Assembly (NCBI GenBank): GCA_050010135.1
Contig: JBEKLP010000001.1
Coordinates: forward strand, 1 to 64,000
Reading direction: 5' to 3'
DNA: 64,000 nucleotides
From: FEN-1073 sp050010135
GTDB taxonomy: Bacteria; Chloroflexota; Anaerolineae; Anaerolineales; RBG-16-64-43
Part shown: positions 8,588 to 17,479 of the stretch, in pieces
Numbering within the stretch: position 1 is the stretch's first letter
How the letters are laid out: every line of letters begins with the position of its first letter
Translations under genes and position numbers: made by a program
The notes under the pieces: model-generated
What the model saw: the letters and a program-made list of their open reading frames with translations, nothing else
Database searches by the model: none
Told to the model about the DNA's origin: nothing

Positions 8588-10114
8588 TTAAAGCATCAAC
8601 ACCGTGCCAACGCTCAGAGCAATCAACAGAATCGCGATCGGTATAAGCAGGCTGCGCATGACCTCGCCTTCGCCGGGGCTGCCGCGCAAAGAGTTGGAGC
8701 CGAGCCCGACTTTGGCAGGCGAGATGACCGAACCCACCGCTCCGCCGCCCGTCTGAGCGGCCAGCAATATCCTCTCCGGCAATCCCAGCGTCTGCGCCAT
8801 ACGTTGCTGGAGCGGCGCAAACAATAGATTGGAATTGGTATTGCTTCCGGTCAAGAACGCGCCCATCGCGCCCAGCCAGGGAGCGACCGCCGGGAAAGTC
8901 CCGCCAACCGCCGCGCCGACCCCCTCCGCCAGCCGGGCCATCATCCCGGCCTGCGAGAAGATCGCCGAGATGCCGACCATCAGAAAGATGCCTATCGATA
9001 CCGGAACCGCGCGCTGGACCGTATTTCGGAGGACGGTTTGCGGCGACGACTTTTGCAGAAATCCCAGCAATGCAAAAAGCAAGGCTACCGCAACCGAGGC
9101 GTAAACCAGCAATGCGCCGGGATGCCCCAACGGCGCAATCCCTTTGCTGGATTCGGCCGCCGCGATAAAACCAAGGGAGGTGGAGGTTTGCGGGAAGGTC
9201 GTCCGCCACTGGACGGATTGCATCGCCGCGTGCAACGGCGGAATCCATTGCGCGCAGAGGATGACGCCCATCAGCAGGCCGTATCCCGCCAATCCGCATA
9301 AAAACTTCCGATCCGGCGGCTGGGAAACCCGGGTTTGTCTCCGGCTAGCCAGCCATACCATCCCGAAGATCGCACCCAGCCCGGCCAACCCCCCGCCGAG
9401 GGAACCGATCTGCCAAAACCCGGAAACGGCCAACAGGTACTGGATACCCGCCATGACCAACCCGGCGGCGATGATTACCGGGAGGATTCGGAAAAACTCG
9501 CTGCGCCCTGAAGCCAGAATTCCGATCATCAAGCCGCTGAGCAGACAGACGCCTCCCAGGAGAATCGCCGACGGGCCGGCAAGCGCTCCCGCCGGAAGGC
9601 CGCTCGCCGTCATCAACGCTTGAAAGGATGTTCCAAGCGATCCGAAAGTCACCGCCCACGCGTGGCCGATGCTCGGGAAGAGCACAGCCTGCAGCGGGGA
9701 GAAACCGGTTTCCAGAAGCAGCGGGGCCGTGATAACCACCGGCACGCCGAACCCGCCGGCTCCCTGCAGAAAGGAAGCAAATGCCCAAGCCAGGGTGAGC
9801 GCGCGGAGATTCTTCCAGGGGATGGCGCGGATAAACCCCAAACCGATAGCCTGGATAATTCCGGCTTCCTCGCAAACACTATAGAAGAGCAGCGCTCCCC
9901 AAACGATGTACAGGACGTCAAGCGTCAGAAACAATGCCTTCGCCTGCGATACGGCAATTAAAGGAAGACCGGCTCCGAATGCCGACACTGCCAGGAGGAA
10001 GGTCAATCCCCAGGCTGCGAGACCGGTCTGCGTCAGATTCCAGCGCAGCCCGACCATCAGGAACAGGATGAACGCAAAGGGTAAAAATGAAAGCAGGATT
10101 AAAAGAAGATTCAT
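8588..10114 (-). CDS. L-lactate permease family (LctP/GlcA) transporter
   Basis: 508-residue, very hydrophobic carrier with about 12-14 membrane segments. LctP-family signatures are visible: GAGGFGVPVVITAPLLLETGF, SIGHAWAVTFGSLGTSF, FLTGSNTNSNLLFAPLQ, and AAQTGGGAVGSVISPAKV near the C-terminus. Members import lactate or glycolate in symport with protons across the inner membrane. It lies in the same direction as the 2-hydroxyacid dehydrogenase and lar genes but about 1.5 kb upstream of them with the toroid gene between, so shared function is an inference. No strong ribosome site precedes the ATG at 10114. An inverted TTAAC/GTTAA pair about 45 nt upstream could be an operator. Confidence 0.9.
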   Translation of the reverse strand: MNLLLILLSFLPFAFILFLMVGLRWNLTQTGLAAWGLTFLLAVSAFGAGLPLIAVSQAKALFLTLDVLYIVWGALLFYSVCEEAGIIQAIGLGFIRAIPWKNLRALTLAWAFASFLQGAGGFGVPVVITAPLLLETGFSPLQAVLFPSIGHAWAVTFGSLGTSFQALMTASGLPAGALAGPSAILLGGVCLLSGLMIGILASGRSEFFRILPVIIAAGLVMAGIQYLLAVSGFWQIGSLGGGLAGLGAIFGMVWLASRRQTRVSQPPDRKFLCGLAGYGLLMGVILCAQWIPPLHAAMQSVQWRTTFPQTSTSLGFIAAAESSKGIAPLGHPGALLVYASVAVALLFALLGFLQKSSPQTVLRNTVQRAVPVSIGIFLMVGISAIFSQAGMMARLAEGVGAAVGGTFPAVAPWLGAMGAFLTGSNTNSNLLFAPLQQRMAQTLGLPERILLAAQTGGGAVGSVISPAKVGLGSNSLRGSPGEGEVMRSLLIPIAILLIALSVGTVLML

Positions 10115-10298
10115 TCTGCGGCCGCCCGTATCCGAAGCAGAGCGATCATTTCGATTAACAACGGGTTAATAAAGTCTAATTTCATCCCAGCGTAGGCAAA
10201 TCGTAGGGTTTCCGCACAGTGTCTGAAGTGAATATTAATCTGAGATATGCTATCCTGAAAATCAGAAGGGCAACTCTCTCTTCTTCTCCTCCTTTTCG

Positions 10299-10325
10299 AG
10301 AGCCGGGGTCGGCGTCCCCGGCTCT
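10299..10325 (-). terminator. GC-rich hairpin after P-type ATPase gene
   Basis: Arms AGAGCCGGGG (10299-10308) and CCCCGGCTCT (10316-10325) give a 10-bp stem just beyond the ATPase stop codon. No clear U-tract follows on the minus strand, so it may act as a barrier rather than a classical terminator. Confidence 0.45.
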
Positions 10326-10332
10326 TGTGATT

Positions 10333-13236
10333 CTAGGCGCGGACTCCCTCCCGGGGGGATCTCCGAGCGCGGATCCGGTAAATCCACTTCAGGAGCTCGG
10401 CGGCAACCGCGGATGCCGACGCAAGCGGGAGCAGCACCAACCAATCCCGTCCATCCAGCGCGACGGTGCTGAAGATGGGGTCGAAAAACGGAATGTAGAT
10501 TACCGCCAGGAGCAGCAGCAGCGAACTGCCGGCCGCCAGCAGCATCCAGCGATTGGTCAGAACACCGATTTTGAAAATGGACAGCCGCTCGGAACGCACG
10601 GGGAACGCCCGCAGAAGTTCGGAAATGATGATTGCGGTAAAGACCACCGTTTGGGCGCCGGCAAGATTCCCGGGGTAACGGTGCAAGCCGTACAGGAACG
10701 CAGCGAGCATTGCGGTTGTCATGACCACGGCCTGGACCGCTACACCAAGGAGCATCTCGCGGTTGATGACCGGCTCCTTGGCCGGACGAGGCGGCCGTTG
10801 CATGATGTCGGGCTCGCCTTTTTCGAGGCCCAGCGCAAGTGCCGGCGCTCCGTCGGTCACCAGGTTCAACCAGAGCAACTGGATCGGCCGGAGCGGCAAT
10901 GGGAGTCCTCCCAGCATGGAAAGCAGGACAATCAGAATCTCGCCGATGTTACAGGAGACGAGGTAGTAGACGAATTTGCGGATATTGGAATAGATGATCC
11001 GCCCTTCCTCGATGGCGGCCACGATGCTGGCGTAATTGTCGTCGGTCAGCACCATGTCGGCGGTTTCTTTGGACACGTCGGTGCCGGTAATGCCCATGGC
11101 CACGCCGATATCCGCGCGCTTGAGCGCCGGCGCATCGTTGACCCCGTCTCCGGTCATGGCCACCACGTGGCCGCGGGAGCGCAGGGCCTCGACGATTTGC
11201 ACCTTGTTCTGCGGGGAGACCCGGGCGTAAACATCCACCTGGTCGGCAAGATCGGCCAGTCCCCCAACCGATAACTTATCCAGTTCCAATCCCGCCAGGA
11301 TGCGATGACCGGATCCCATCAAGCCGATCTGTTCGGCGACCGCCCGCGCCGTCTCGGGATAGTCGCCGGTGACCATTACCGTCTTTAGACCAGCTTGCCG
11401 CGCCAACTGGATCGCGCTTTTAATCTCGGGCCGGGGCGGATCGATCATTCCCAGCAACCCGACAAAAACCATTCTTTGTTCGACGCGGTCCGGGTCCAAT
11501 GTCTCGGGCAGGCGCGGCATGAGCCGGTAAGCCACCGCGAGCACACGCAGTGCGCCGCGCGCCATGGATTGATTGGCTTCGAGGGCGGCCCGCCGCTTGG
11601 CAAGCGTAAGCGGCGTTTCCTTTCCATTTTCCCGGATGCTCGCGCACAACCCCAGAATGATATCGGGGGCGCCTTTCATGAAAACGACCCACCCGCCCTT
11701 CGCGGACGAAAGCCGTAGGGCGTCGGGATGAAACGTGGTCATCCGTTTCCGGATCGAATCAAAGGGGATTTCTCCCGAGCGCGGCATTTCCCGTTCAAGT
11801 TTTTCCCGCGTCAGGCCGGCTTTCCACGCCGCGACCACCAGCGCCCCTTCGGTCGGATCGCCGATCATCCGCCAGGTGCGTTCGCCTTCGGCTTCGCCGC
11901 TTTCCTCCAAGCGGGCGTCGTTGCACAGTACCGCTCCGCGGAAAAGCAGCGAGGCATCCGGATCCTTGGAGGGCTGAAATTTTTTCCCGCCCGCGCGGAA
12001 AGATCCTTCTGGAACGCGTCCGCCGCCCTCCACATCGAATTCGCGTCCGCTCACCCACCCGCGGGTGACGGTCATTTCATTCTGGGTCAGCGTGCCGGTC
12101 TTATCCGAGCAGATCACCGTCGCGCAGCCGAGCGTTTCCACCGCCGTCAGTTTGCGGATCAGCGCGTGGCGGCTGACCATGCGCTGCATCCCCAGCGCCA
12201 GGCAGATGGTGACCACCGCCGGCAGCCCCTCGGGCACGGCGGCGATGGCGAGACTGACCGCGGTCATGAACAAATCGACGATGCGCAATTGGTTGGTTTC
12301 CAGGTAGGCGCGAATCCCCCGGGAGATGATCATCGCCGGCTGCGTGTCGCGGATAATTCCGAAAACAAAGATCAGCGCGCAGATGGCCAGCGCGGCCATT
12401 CCCAAGACCCGCCCTAGTTCATCCAACCGGCGCTGCAAGGGAGTGGGCTCGTCCTCATAGGATTGCAGCATTTGGGCGATCAGGCCGATCTGCGTGTGCA
12501 TGCCCGTCGTGGTGACCAATCCCTTCCCCCGGCCGTAGGTGATCATCGAACTCATGAACGCGGAATTGGCGCGGTCGCCGATCGGGATGTCTTTATTCAG
12601 GACAACCTGGGCGTCTTTTTGGACGGTATGCGATTCTCCCGTGAGCGCGGATTCGTCGATGCGGAGGTTGACGCTTTCGATCAGGCGCAGGTCGGCGGGA
12701 ACATAGTTGCCCGCCTCGAGCAGGACGATATCCCCGGGCACAAGCTCCCGGGCCGGGACGGTTGTCTGCACCCCGTCGCGGATGACCGCGGCGCTCGGAG
12801 CCGCCATCTTCCGCAGCGCCGCGAGCGCCCGCTCCGCCCGCGATTCCTGCACCACGCCGAGCACCGCGTTCAGAACGACGATAGCGAGTATCGCGGCGGC
12901 GTCCACCGACTCCCCGAGCGCGAAGGAAATGACCGCGGCGGCGAGCAGAAGCAGGATGAGAAAATTGTTGAATTGGCCGGCCAACAACCGGAGGAATCCG
13001 GCGCGCGGTCGTTCTTTTAATTCGTTGGGTCCGAATTGCGCCAGGCGCTCGCGGACCTGACCGCCGGTGAGCCCCTTGTGGATATGGGTTTCCAACGCAT
13101 CGGTGAGATGTTCAACCGTATGACTGTGCATTCCGTGGATGGATAGTTGATTCCAATTCATTCGCCGCAAGAACCCCGCTTCCCTTTTAAATGAAGAACC
13201 CGCACCGGCCGGCCGGAAGAGGGCCGAAGGGAGCAT
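10333..13236 (-). CDS. Cation-transporting P-type ATPase, Ca2+ (SERCA/PMR1) type
   Basis: P2-type ATPase of about 967 residues with ten expected membrane helices. Visible are an N-terminal cation ATPase domain (GLTGGQVRERLAQFGPNEL), actuator motif TGES, M4 AAVPEGLPAVVT, phosphorylation motif DKTGTLT, hinge TGDGVNDAPALKRADIGVAMG, and M6 LWLNLVTDGAPALALGLE. The M4 PEGLP and M6 NLVTD residues match Ca2+ pumps better than heavy-metal pumps, and no metal-binding CxxC domain is present. The start is uncertain: ATG 13236 has AAGGA 6 nt upstream; GTG 13266 and ATG 13161 are alternatives, the last closest to the usual domain start. It is divergent from murJ. Confidence 0.92.
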   Translation of the reverse strand: MLPSALFRPAGAGSSFKREAGFLRRMNWNQLSIHGMHSHTVEHLTDALETHIHKGLTGGQVRERLAQFGPNELKERPRAGFLRLLAGQFNNFLILLLLAAAVISFALGESVDAAAILAIVVLNAVLGVVQESRAERALAALRKMAAPSAAVIRDGVQTTVPARELVPGDIVLLEAGNYVPADLRLIESVNLRIDESALTGESHTVQKDAQVVLNKDIPIGDRANSAFMSSMITYGRGKGLVTTTGMHTQIGLIAQMLQSYEDEPTPLQRRLDELGRVLGMAALAICALIFVFGIIRDTQPAMIISRGIRAYLETNQLRIVDLFMTAVSLAIAAVPEGLPAVVTICLALGMQRMVSRHALIRKLTAVETLGCATVICSDKTGTLTQNEMTVTRGWVSGREFDVEGGGRVPEGSFRAGGKKFQPSKDPDASLLFRGAVLCNDARLEESGEAEGERTWRMIGDPTEGALVVAAWKAGLTREKLEREMPRSGEIPFDSIRKRMTTFHPDALRLSSAKGGWVVFMKGAPDIILGLCASIRENGKETPLTLAKRRAALEANQSMARGALRVLAVAYRLMPRLPETLDPDRVEQRMVFVGLLGMIDPPRPEIKSAIQLARQAGLKTVMVTGDYPETARAVAEQIGLMGSGHRILAGLELDKLSVGGLADLADQVDVYARVSPQNKVQIVEALRSRGHVVAMTGDGVNDAPALKRADIGVAMGITGTDVSKETADMVLTDDNYASIVAAIEEGRIIYSNIRKFVYYLVSCNIGEILIVLLSMLGGLPLPLRPIQLLWLNLVTDGAPALALGLEKGEPDIMQRPPRPAKEPVINREMLLGVAVQAVVMTTAMLAAFLYGLHRYPGNLAGAQTVVFTAIIISELLRAFPVRSERLSIFKIGVLTNRWMLLAAGSSLLLLLAVIYIPFFDPIFSTVALDGRDWLVLLPLASASAVAAELLKWIYRIRARRSPREGVRA

Positions 13237-13390
13237 TGCCGATCCTTTTCCTACCTTCTTGCGCACCCGGGAAGGGATTCCTTTCCCGATGAAATCTACG
13301 CGGAAATTGTATCATTGGATGCGGACTGCTTTCGCCTGGGGGAGCAGCTCTTTGAAATTATTTCCCCCGATGCGGTTCTCCTGCCGTTCT

Positions 13391-13399
13391 TGCTATAAT
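13391..13399 (+). promoter_or_regulatory. Extended -10 promoter of murJ
   Basis: TGC-TATAAT ends exactly 7 nt before the murJ ATG, so the transcript should start at or beside the start codon. No good -35 is seen at 17 nt, which fits an extended -10 promoter. Confidence 0.7.
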
Positions 13400-13406
13400 C
13401 CGGCCC

Positions 13407-14993
13407 ATGACCTCTTCCCATTCCACCGCCGTGCGGGGCATCGCCCGGTCCGCGCTGGTTGTCATGGTCGGCCTGGTTCTATCCAGCGTGGTCGGCCTCC
13501 TGCGTTCCATCCTGGTGACCAAGGCCTTCGGGACCAGCGCTGTTTACGATGCGTTCAGCACGGCGAACCGCCTCCCGGATTTGCTCTTCAATCTGATGGC
13601 CGGCGGCGCGCTCGCCTCGGCATTCATTCCCACCTACACCGGTTTCCTGGTCGTTGAAAAAAGGGAAGAGGCCGACCGGCTGGCCTCGGCTATTGGCAGC
13701 TGGATCTTCATCCTGCTCGCGTCCGGTGCCGCGTTGTGCGCGCTCTTCGCCCCGCCGCTGGTGCGGTATATCCTCGCGCCGGGATACGTCGATCACCCGG
13801 AAAAGCTTCAGACCACCATATCGCTGCTGCGAATCCTGCTTTTATGCCCGACCGTCTTCGGCATCAGCGGCTTGGTGATGGGGATTCTCAACGCGCACCA
13901 CCGGTTCTTCTTCTCGGCGCTGGCGCCGATGTTTTATGCACTGGGTTGGATTGCCGGAGTTCTCTTCCTCGTTCCCTCGATGGGGATCTACGGTCTGGCC
14001 TGGGGCGTGGTGTCCGGCGCGGTTCTCCATCTGGCCGTTCAATTGCCGGCTTTATTTTCCCTGCGATCGCAATTTCGATTCTCTCTCCCCGTTTCCAATC
14101 CGGCGGTCCGGAATGTCGTCCGCTTGATGGCGCCGCGGATCATCGGACAGTCGGCCGTCCAATTTAATTTCCTCGTTAATACGATTCTTTCCTCGAGCCT
14201 CTCCGTGGGCAGCCTTTCGGCCATCGGATGGGCGTTTCAGCTTATGCTCATGCCGGAGATCGCCATCGCCCAGGCGAGCGCGACGGCGTCTTTTCCCACG
14301 CTTTCCGCGCAGGTCAGCCGCGGCGAGATCGGTCCGATGCGTTCTACGCTCGTCTCCATTCTGCGGGGGGTTTTTTTCCTGGCGTTGCCGGCTTCGATCG
14401 GTTTGATGATCCTGGCCAAACCGATCGTCCGCATGGTCTTCGAGCGCGGGTCGTTCGATTCGCATTCGACCGAACTCGTGGTGTGGGCTTTGGAGTTTTA
14501 TGCGGCCGGGCTTGCGGCGCATTCCCTGGTGGAAGTGCTCACCCGGGCGTATTTCGCGCTTCAGGATACGATCACACCCGTCATGGTCAGCGTCGGCGGA
14601 ATGGTCATCAACGTTGTGCTCAGCCTGATCCTGTTGGGAGCATTTTCCGCCGCGGGCTGGATGCCGCACGGCGCGCTGGCGCTTGCCAACACGCTTGCCA
14701 CGGCCGTGGAAATGACGGTGTTGATCGTATTCCTCCGCAGGAAATTGCAAAGACTGCTGGACCGCGACGGATGGCTGAGCCTGGCCCGAACGGTATTCTC
14801 CGCTGCGGTGATGGCGGCAGCTTTGGTGTTCTGGGCGCAGGTCTTGCATTTTGAATCGAAGTGGATTGCCGGCCTGGGAGGAATATCGGTGGGGTTGATC
14901 ATTTACGGCGGGGTCAGCCTGGCGATCGGTTCGCAGGAAGCCAGGTCCACGCTGCGCACCGTGGTCGCGCGGATGCAATCGGTGGTATCGTAG
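13407..14993 (+). CDS. murJ: Lipid II flippase MurJ (MviN family)
   Basis: 528-residue membrane protein of the MOP superfamily that moves lipid II across the cytoplasmic membrane for peptidoglycan synthesis. Hydrophobic segments cover the length with about 13-14 helices. Family stretches include GLLRSILVTKAFGTSAVYDAF, FNLMAGGALASAFIPTYTGF, LVMGILNAHHRFFFSALAP, MLMPEIAIAQASATASFPTLS and RAYFALQDTITPVMVS. The length matches the family. It has no ribosome site upstream but a TATAAT 7 nt before the ATG, so it is probably translated from a leaderless message. Confidence 0.94.
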   Translation: MTSSHSTAVRGIARSALVVMVGLVLSSVVGLLRSILVTKAFGTSAVYDAFSTANRLPDLLFNLMAGGALASAFIPTYTGFLVVEKREEADRLASAIGSWIFILLASGAALCALFAPPLVRYILAPGYVDHPEKLQTTISLLRILLLCPTVFGISGLVMGILNAHHRFFFSALAPMFYALGWIAGVLFLVPSMGIYGLAWGVVSGAVLHLAVQLPALFSLRSQFRFSLPVSNPAVRNVVRLMAPRIIGQSAVQFNFLVNTILSSSLSVGSLSAIGWAFQLMLMPEIAIAQASATASFPTLSAQVSRGEIGPMRSTLVSILRGVFFLALPASIGLMILAKPIVRMVFERGSFDSHSTELVVWALEFYAAGLAAHSLVEVLTRAYFALQDTITPVMVSVGGMVINVVLSLILLGAFSAAGWMPHGALALANTLATAVEMTVLIVFLRRKLQRLLDRDGWLSLARTVFSAAVMAAALVFWAQVLHFESKWIAGLGGISVGLIIYGGVSLAIGSQEARSTLRTVVARMQSVVS

Positions 14994-15407
14994 AGAAGTT
15001 TGAAAATGAATGTTGAGGTCTCCGGAGGACGATTACCGCACCGCAATAAATCACGGCGCTTTTATTGAAAGCCCGCATCCGGGCTTCCGGCCGGAGACGA
15101 TCTGATTCCTTCGTTGATTTTTGCCCAAAAGGGGCGTTGTTTTACAGCACGGATATTTATAACCGCGCGAACGGGAATGCGGAAATGTTCTCCCGCGTTT
15201 CACCACGCAATAATTAATCTCTTGCTTTCCCAACGAATTGATACGGGATGCTTATAAGAAGTTATCGGCAGGCACCTGAAAGGCGGAACAATAATTACTA
15301 GATGGATGAATTATTTCGGGGATTATTCTCGCGAAATCAAACCAACTGTTTTGTTAATCGGATCCCGTGAAGCGCCAGCCCGCGTTCCCGCGAATGCGCT
15401 GGTTCGA
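14994..15407. other. Intergenic region between convergent murJ and DUF212 genes
   Basis: About 410 nt. A small hairpin AAGCCCG/CGGGCTT lies at 15069-15086. A 60-codon minus-strand frame (15051-15233) has no ribosome site and no recognisable domain. The rest is AT-rich with no RNA gene that I can identify. Confidence 0.5.
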
Positions 15408-15854
15408 CTATCTTCCCATCAGCGTCACCACACAAACCGCCACCGCAACCCCGACCAACACGCCGATTGCCACCTCGCCGGGCGTGTGCCCGAGCAATTC
15501 CTTTAAATTTTCCTCTTTCAGCGGATGACCGTGCGACAGGTCTTCAATAATGGCGTTGATCACCCGGGCGTGTTCCCCGGCCTGCCGCCGCACCCCGGCG
15601 GCGTCGTACAGGATGACCATGCTCACCGCCACTCCCAAAGCGAACTCCGGCGAAGCCACCCCCTGCAGCATCCCCAATGCGGTTGTGGCGGCGACGATGA
15701 TGGCCGAGTGGGTGGACGGCATGCCCCCGGCGCTGAAAAACCACGACCAATTCCACTCCCGGTCGCGTAAATATTGGAGGAACGGTTTGCTGAACTGGGC
15801 AATCAGCCAGGCCACGGCCACCGATATCAGGACTTTATTCTGGAAGAGAGCCAT
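15408..15854 (-). CDS. Divergent PAP2 family (DUF212, YuiD-like) membrane protein
   Basis: 148-residue membrane protein of the DUF212 / acid-phosphatase-vanadium-haloperoxidase related family. The hallmark FFSAGGMPSTHSAIIVAATTALG is near residue 35, with ILYDAAGVRRQAGEHARVIN and a C-terminal LKELLGHTPGEVAIGVLVG. Function is unknown; lipid phosphatase activity has been suggested for the wider superfamily. ATG 15854 starts 4 nt after the xseB stop and is preferred over in-frame Mets inside xseB. It likely forms an operon with xseA-xseB. Confidence 0.88.
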   Translation of the reverse strand: MALFQNKVLISVAVAWLIAQFSKPFLQYLRDREWNWSWFFSAGGMPSTHSAIIVAATTALGMLQGVASPEFALGVAVSMVILYDAAGVRRQAGEHARVINAIIEDLSHGHPLKEENLKELLGHTPGEVAIGVLVGVAVAVCVVTLMGR

Positions 15855-15858
15855 GCCC

Positions 15859-16113
15859 TTAATCATACTCCTTTGGATCATCCGTCTTTTCCGCATCCGG
15901 CGCACTTCCCAATTTCCGGATTCGGAGTTCCGCCTTATCCAAGAGTTCCGTGCAGGCTTTGGCCAGAACCCGCCCGCGCTCGTATAAAGCCAGCGCCTCT
16001 TCGAGCGAACTGCCGCCGGATTCCAGTTTCGTCACGATCTCCTGCAACTCGGCGTAGGCTTTCTCGTACGATTTTTCCTGCGGGGTAGTTTTTTTGGCTT
16101 TTGGAGACATCAT
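15859..16113 (-). CDS. xseB: Exodeoxyribonuclease VII small subunit
   Basis: 84-residue helical subunit that coats the XseA catalytic chain of the single-strand nuclease. It shows the family core YAELQEIVTKLESGGSSLEEALALYERG and the LLDKAELRIRKL tail. The start ATGATG overlaps the xseA stop codon by 4 nt, a typical coupled xseA-xseB arrangement. Confidence 0.94.
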   Translation of the reverse strand: MMSPKAKKTTPQEKSYEKAYAELQEIVTKLESGGSSLEEALALYERGRVLAKACTELLDKAELRIRKLGSAPDAEKTDDPKEYD

Positions 16114-17363
16114 CCCTTCTCCTTTCCGGAGGCCGCTGATGCAGCCGAACCCGTGCCTTGTTCGGATCGTGCGGGAAAAGTGCCGTCGGTCACCTGGACC
16201 TGCAACGGGGTTCCTGAAGGCGCCAGAGTTACCGATCGCACCAGGCGTCCGTCCGCTTCGCGCCAGACAAGCGCATATCCCCGGTCGAGGACCTGTGAGG
16301 GGCCCACGCCCTGCAGGATCCGGATCATCCCATCCAGTCGCGTGCGATTCAATGAAAGCCTGCCGCGAATCGATGCATCCGCGCGCCGCGAATAATCGTC
16401 CACCGACTGGCGGATGTTCTGCAACCGGCCCATCGGGGACGCGGATCGAAACCGCGCATCAAGCGATTGGAGGAGATTTCTTTTTTCGATCACAATATCC
16501 TCCAGGCAAGAGCCCAGCCGCTGCCCGAGCCGAAAGACGTCTTCTTTCAATTCCTCTTGATTGGGAGAGGCCAGTTCCGCGGCGGCCGAGGGCGTGGGCG
16601 CACGCAGGTCGGCGGCGAAATCCACCAGCGTGAAATCGGTCTCATGCCCCACGCCGGTGATGGACGGCGTGTGCAGTGCGGCAACCGCGCGCACCACCTG
16701 TTCGTCGTTGAAGGCCCATAGATCCTCGATGCTGCCCCCGCCGCGCACAAGCAGGATCACGTCCGCGCGGGCCCGGTCGGCCGAACGAAGCGCGGCGCAA
16801 ATTTTCTCCGGGGCATCTTCGCCCTGGACCGGCGTGGGCGCCAGCAGCAGTTCCGCCAGCGGGAAGCGACGCGCAAGCACGTTCTGCACATCCCTCCAGG
16901 CCGCTCCAATGGGCGAGGTGACCACAGCGATCCGGCCGGGCCAGCGCGGGATGGGCCGTTTACGTTCTGGGGCAAACAGCCCTTCGGCTTCCAATTTGGC
17001 CTTCAAGCGGAGATATTCGGCGAATAATTCGCCCTGGCCGGAAGGCCGGAGGATATCCACGTACAGCTGGTATTGGCCGCCGGTTTCGTACAGGCTGACG
17101 TGGCCGTGGGCTTCAACCGCCTCCCCGTCGCGCGGAAGCGAAGCCCGCGCGGCGGCGTCGCGCCACATCACGCAGCGGACAGCGGCGGAGGAATCTTTGA
17201 GCGTAAAGTAAAAGTGCCCCGACGCGGGCCGTGTGATTCCGGAGACCTCGCCGCCCACCCAGATATCCTGGAGGACGGGATCGCTCTCCAGCGTCAAGCG
17301 CGCCAACCGATTCAGTTCCGTGACCGTCAGAAAACTGGGCCGAAGAAGGGGAAGTTGCCGCAT
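16110..17363 (-). CDS. xseA: Exodeoxyribonuclease VII large subunit
   Basis: 417-residue catalytic subunit of exonuclease VII. An N-terminal OB-fold (VTELNRLARLTLESDP, GEVSGITRPASGHFYFTLKD) is followed by the catalytic core with AVVTSPIGAAWRDVQNVLARR, ILLVRGGGSIEDLWAFNDE, SITGVGHETDFTLVDFAADLRAPTPSAAAEL, and a long coiled-coil region before the C-terminal domain with LDRGYALV. The motif order and length fit the family. An extended -10 lies 21 nt before the ATG. Confidence 0.96.
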   Translation of the reverse strand: MRQLPLLRPSFLTVTELNRLARLTLESDPVLQDIWVGGEVSGITRPASGHFYFTLKDSSAAVRCVMWRDAAARASLPRDGEAVEAHGHVSLYETGGQYQLYVDILRPSGQGELFAEYLRLKAKLEAEGLFAPERKRPIPRWPGRIAVVTSPIGAAWRDVQNVLARRFPLAELLLAPTPVQGEDAPEKICAALRSADRARADVILLVRGGGSIEDLWAFNDEQVVRAVAALHTPSITGVGHETDFTLVDFAADLRAPTPSAAAELASPNQEELKEDVFRLGQRLGSCLEDIVIEKRNLLQSLDARFRSASPMGRLQNIRQSVDDYSRRADASIRGRLSLNRTRLDGMIRILQGVGPSQVLDRGYALVWREADGRLVRSVTLAPSGTPLQVQVTDGTFPARSEQGTGSAASAASGKEKG

Positions 17364-17384
17364 GCGTTCACCGTAATCGTAATT

Positions 17385-17393
17385 ATTGTACCA
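17385..17393 (-). promoter_or_regulatory. Extended -10 promoter of xseA
   Basis: TGG-TACAAT on the minus strand, 21 nt before the xseA start. It would drive xseA, xseB and the DUF212 gene. Confidence 0.5.
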
Positions 17394-17435
17394 AGTTTTT
17401 TCCGGGCGTCCGGTTCCTGATCGCGTTCCACCGCG

Positions 17436-17463
17436 AAAAAAAAGACCCCGCCGGAGCGGGGTC
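17436..17463 (-). terminator. Intrinsic terminator of ATP-grasp gene
   Basis: A GACCCCGC-CGGA-GCGGGGTC hairpin (17444-17463) is followed on the minus strand by eight T residues (17436-17443). It lies 16 nt past the stop codon of the ATP-grasp gene ending at 17480 and is a textbook rho-independent terminator. Confidence 0.92.
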
Positions 17464-17479
17464 GCTTGGGGTGAGAAGC

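Noticed and set aside
15051..15233. 60-codon minus-strand frame after murJ
   Set aside because: No ribosome site, no domain, and it covers a small hairpin in an otherwise noncoding gap.
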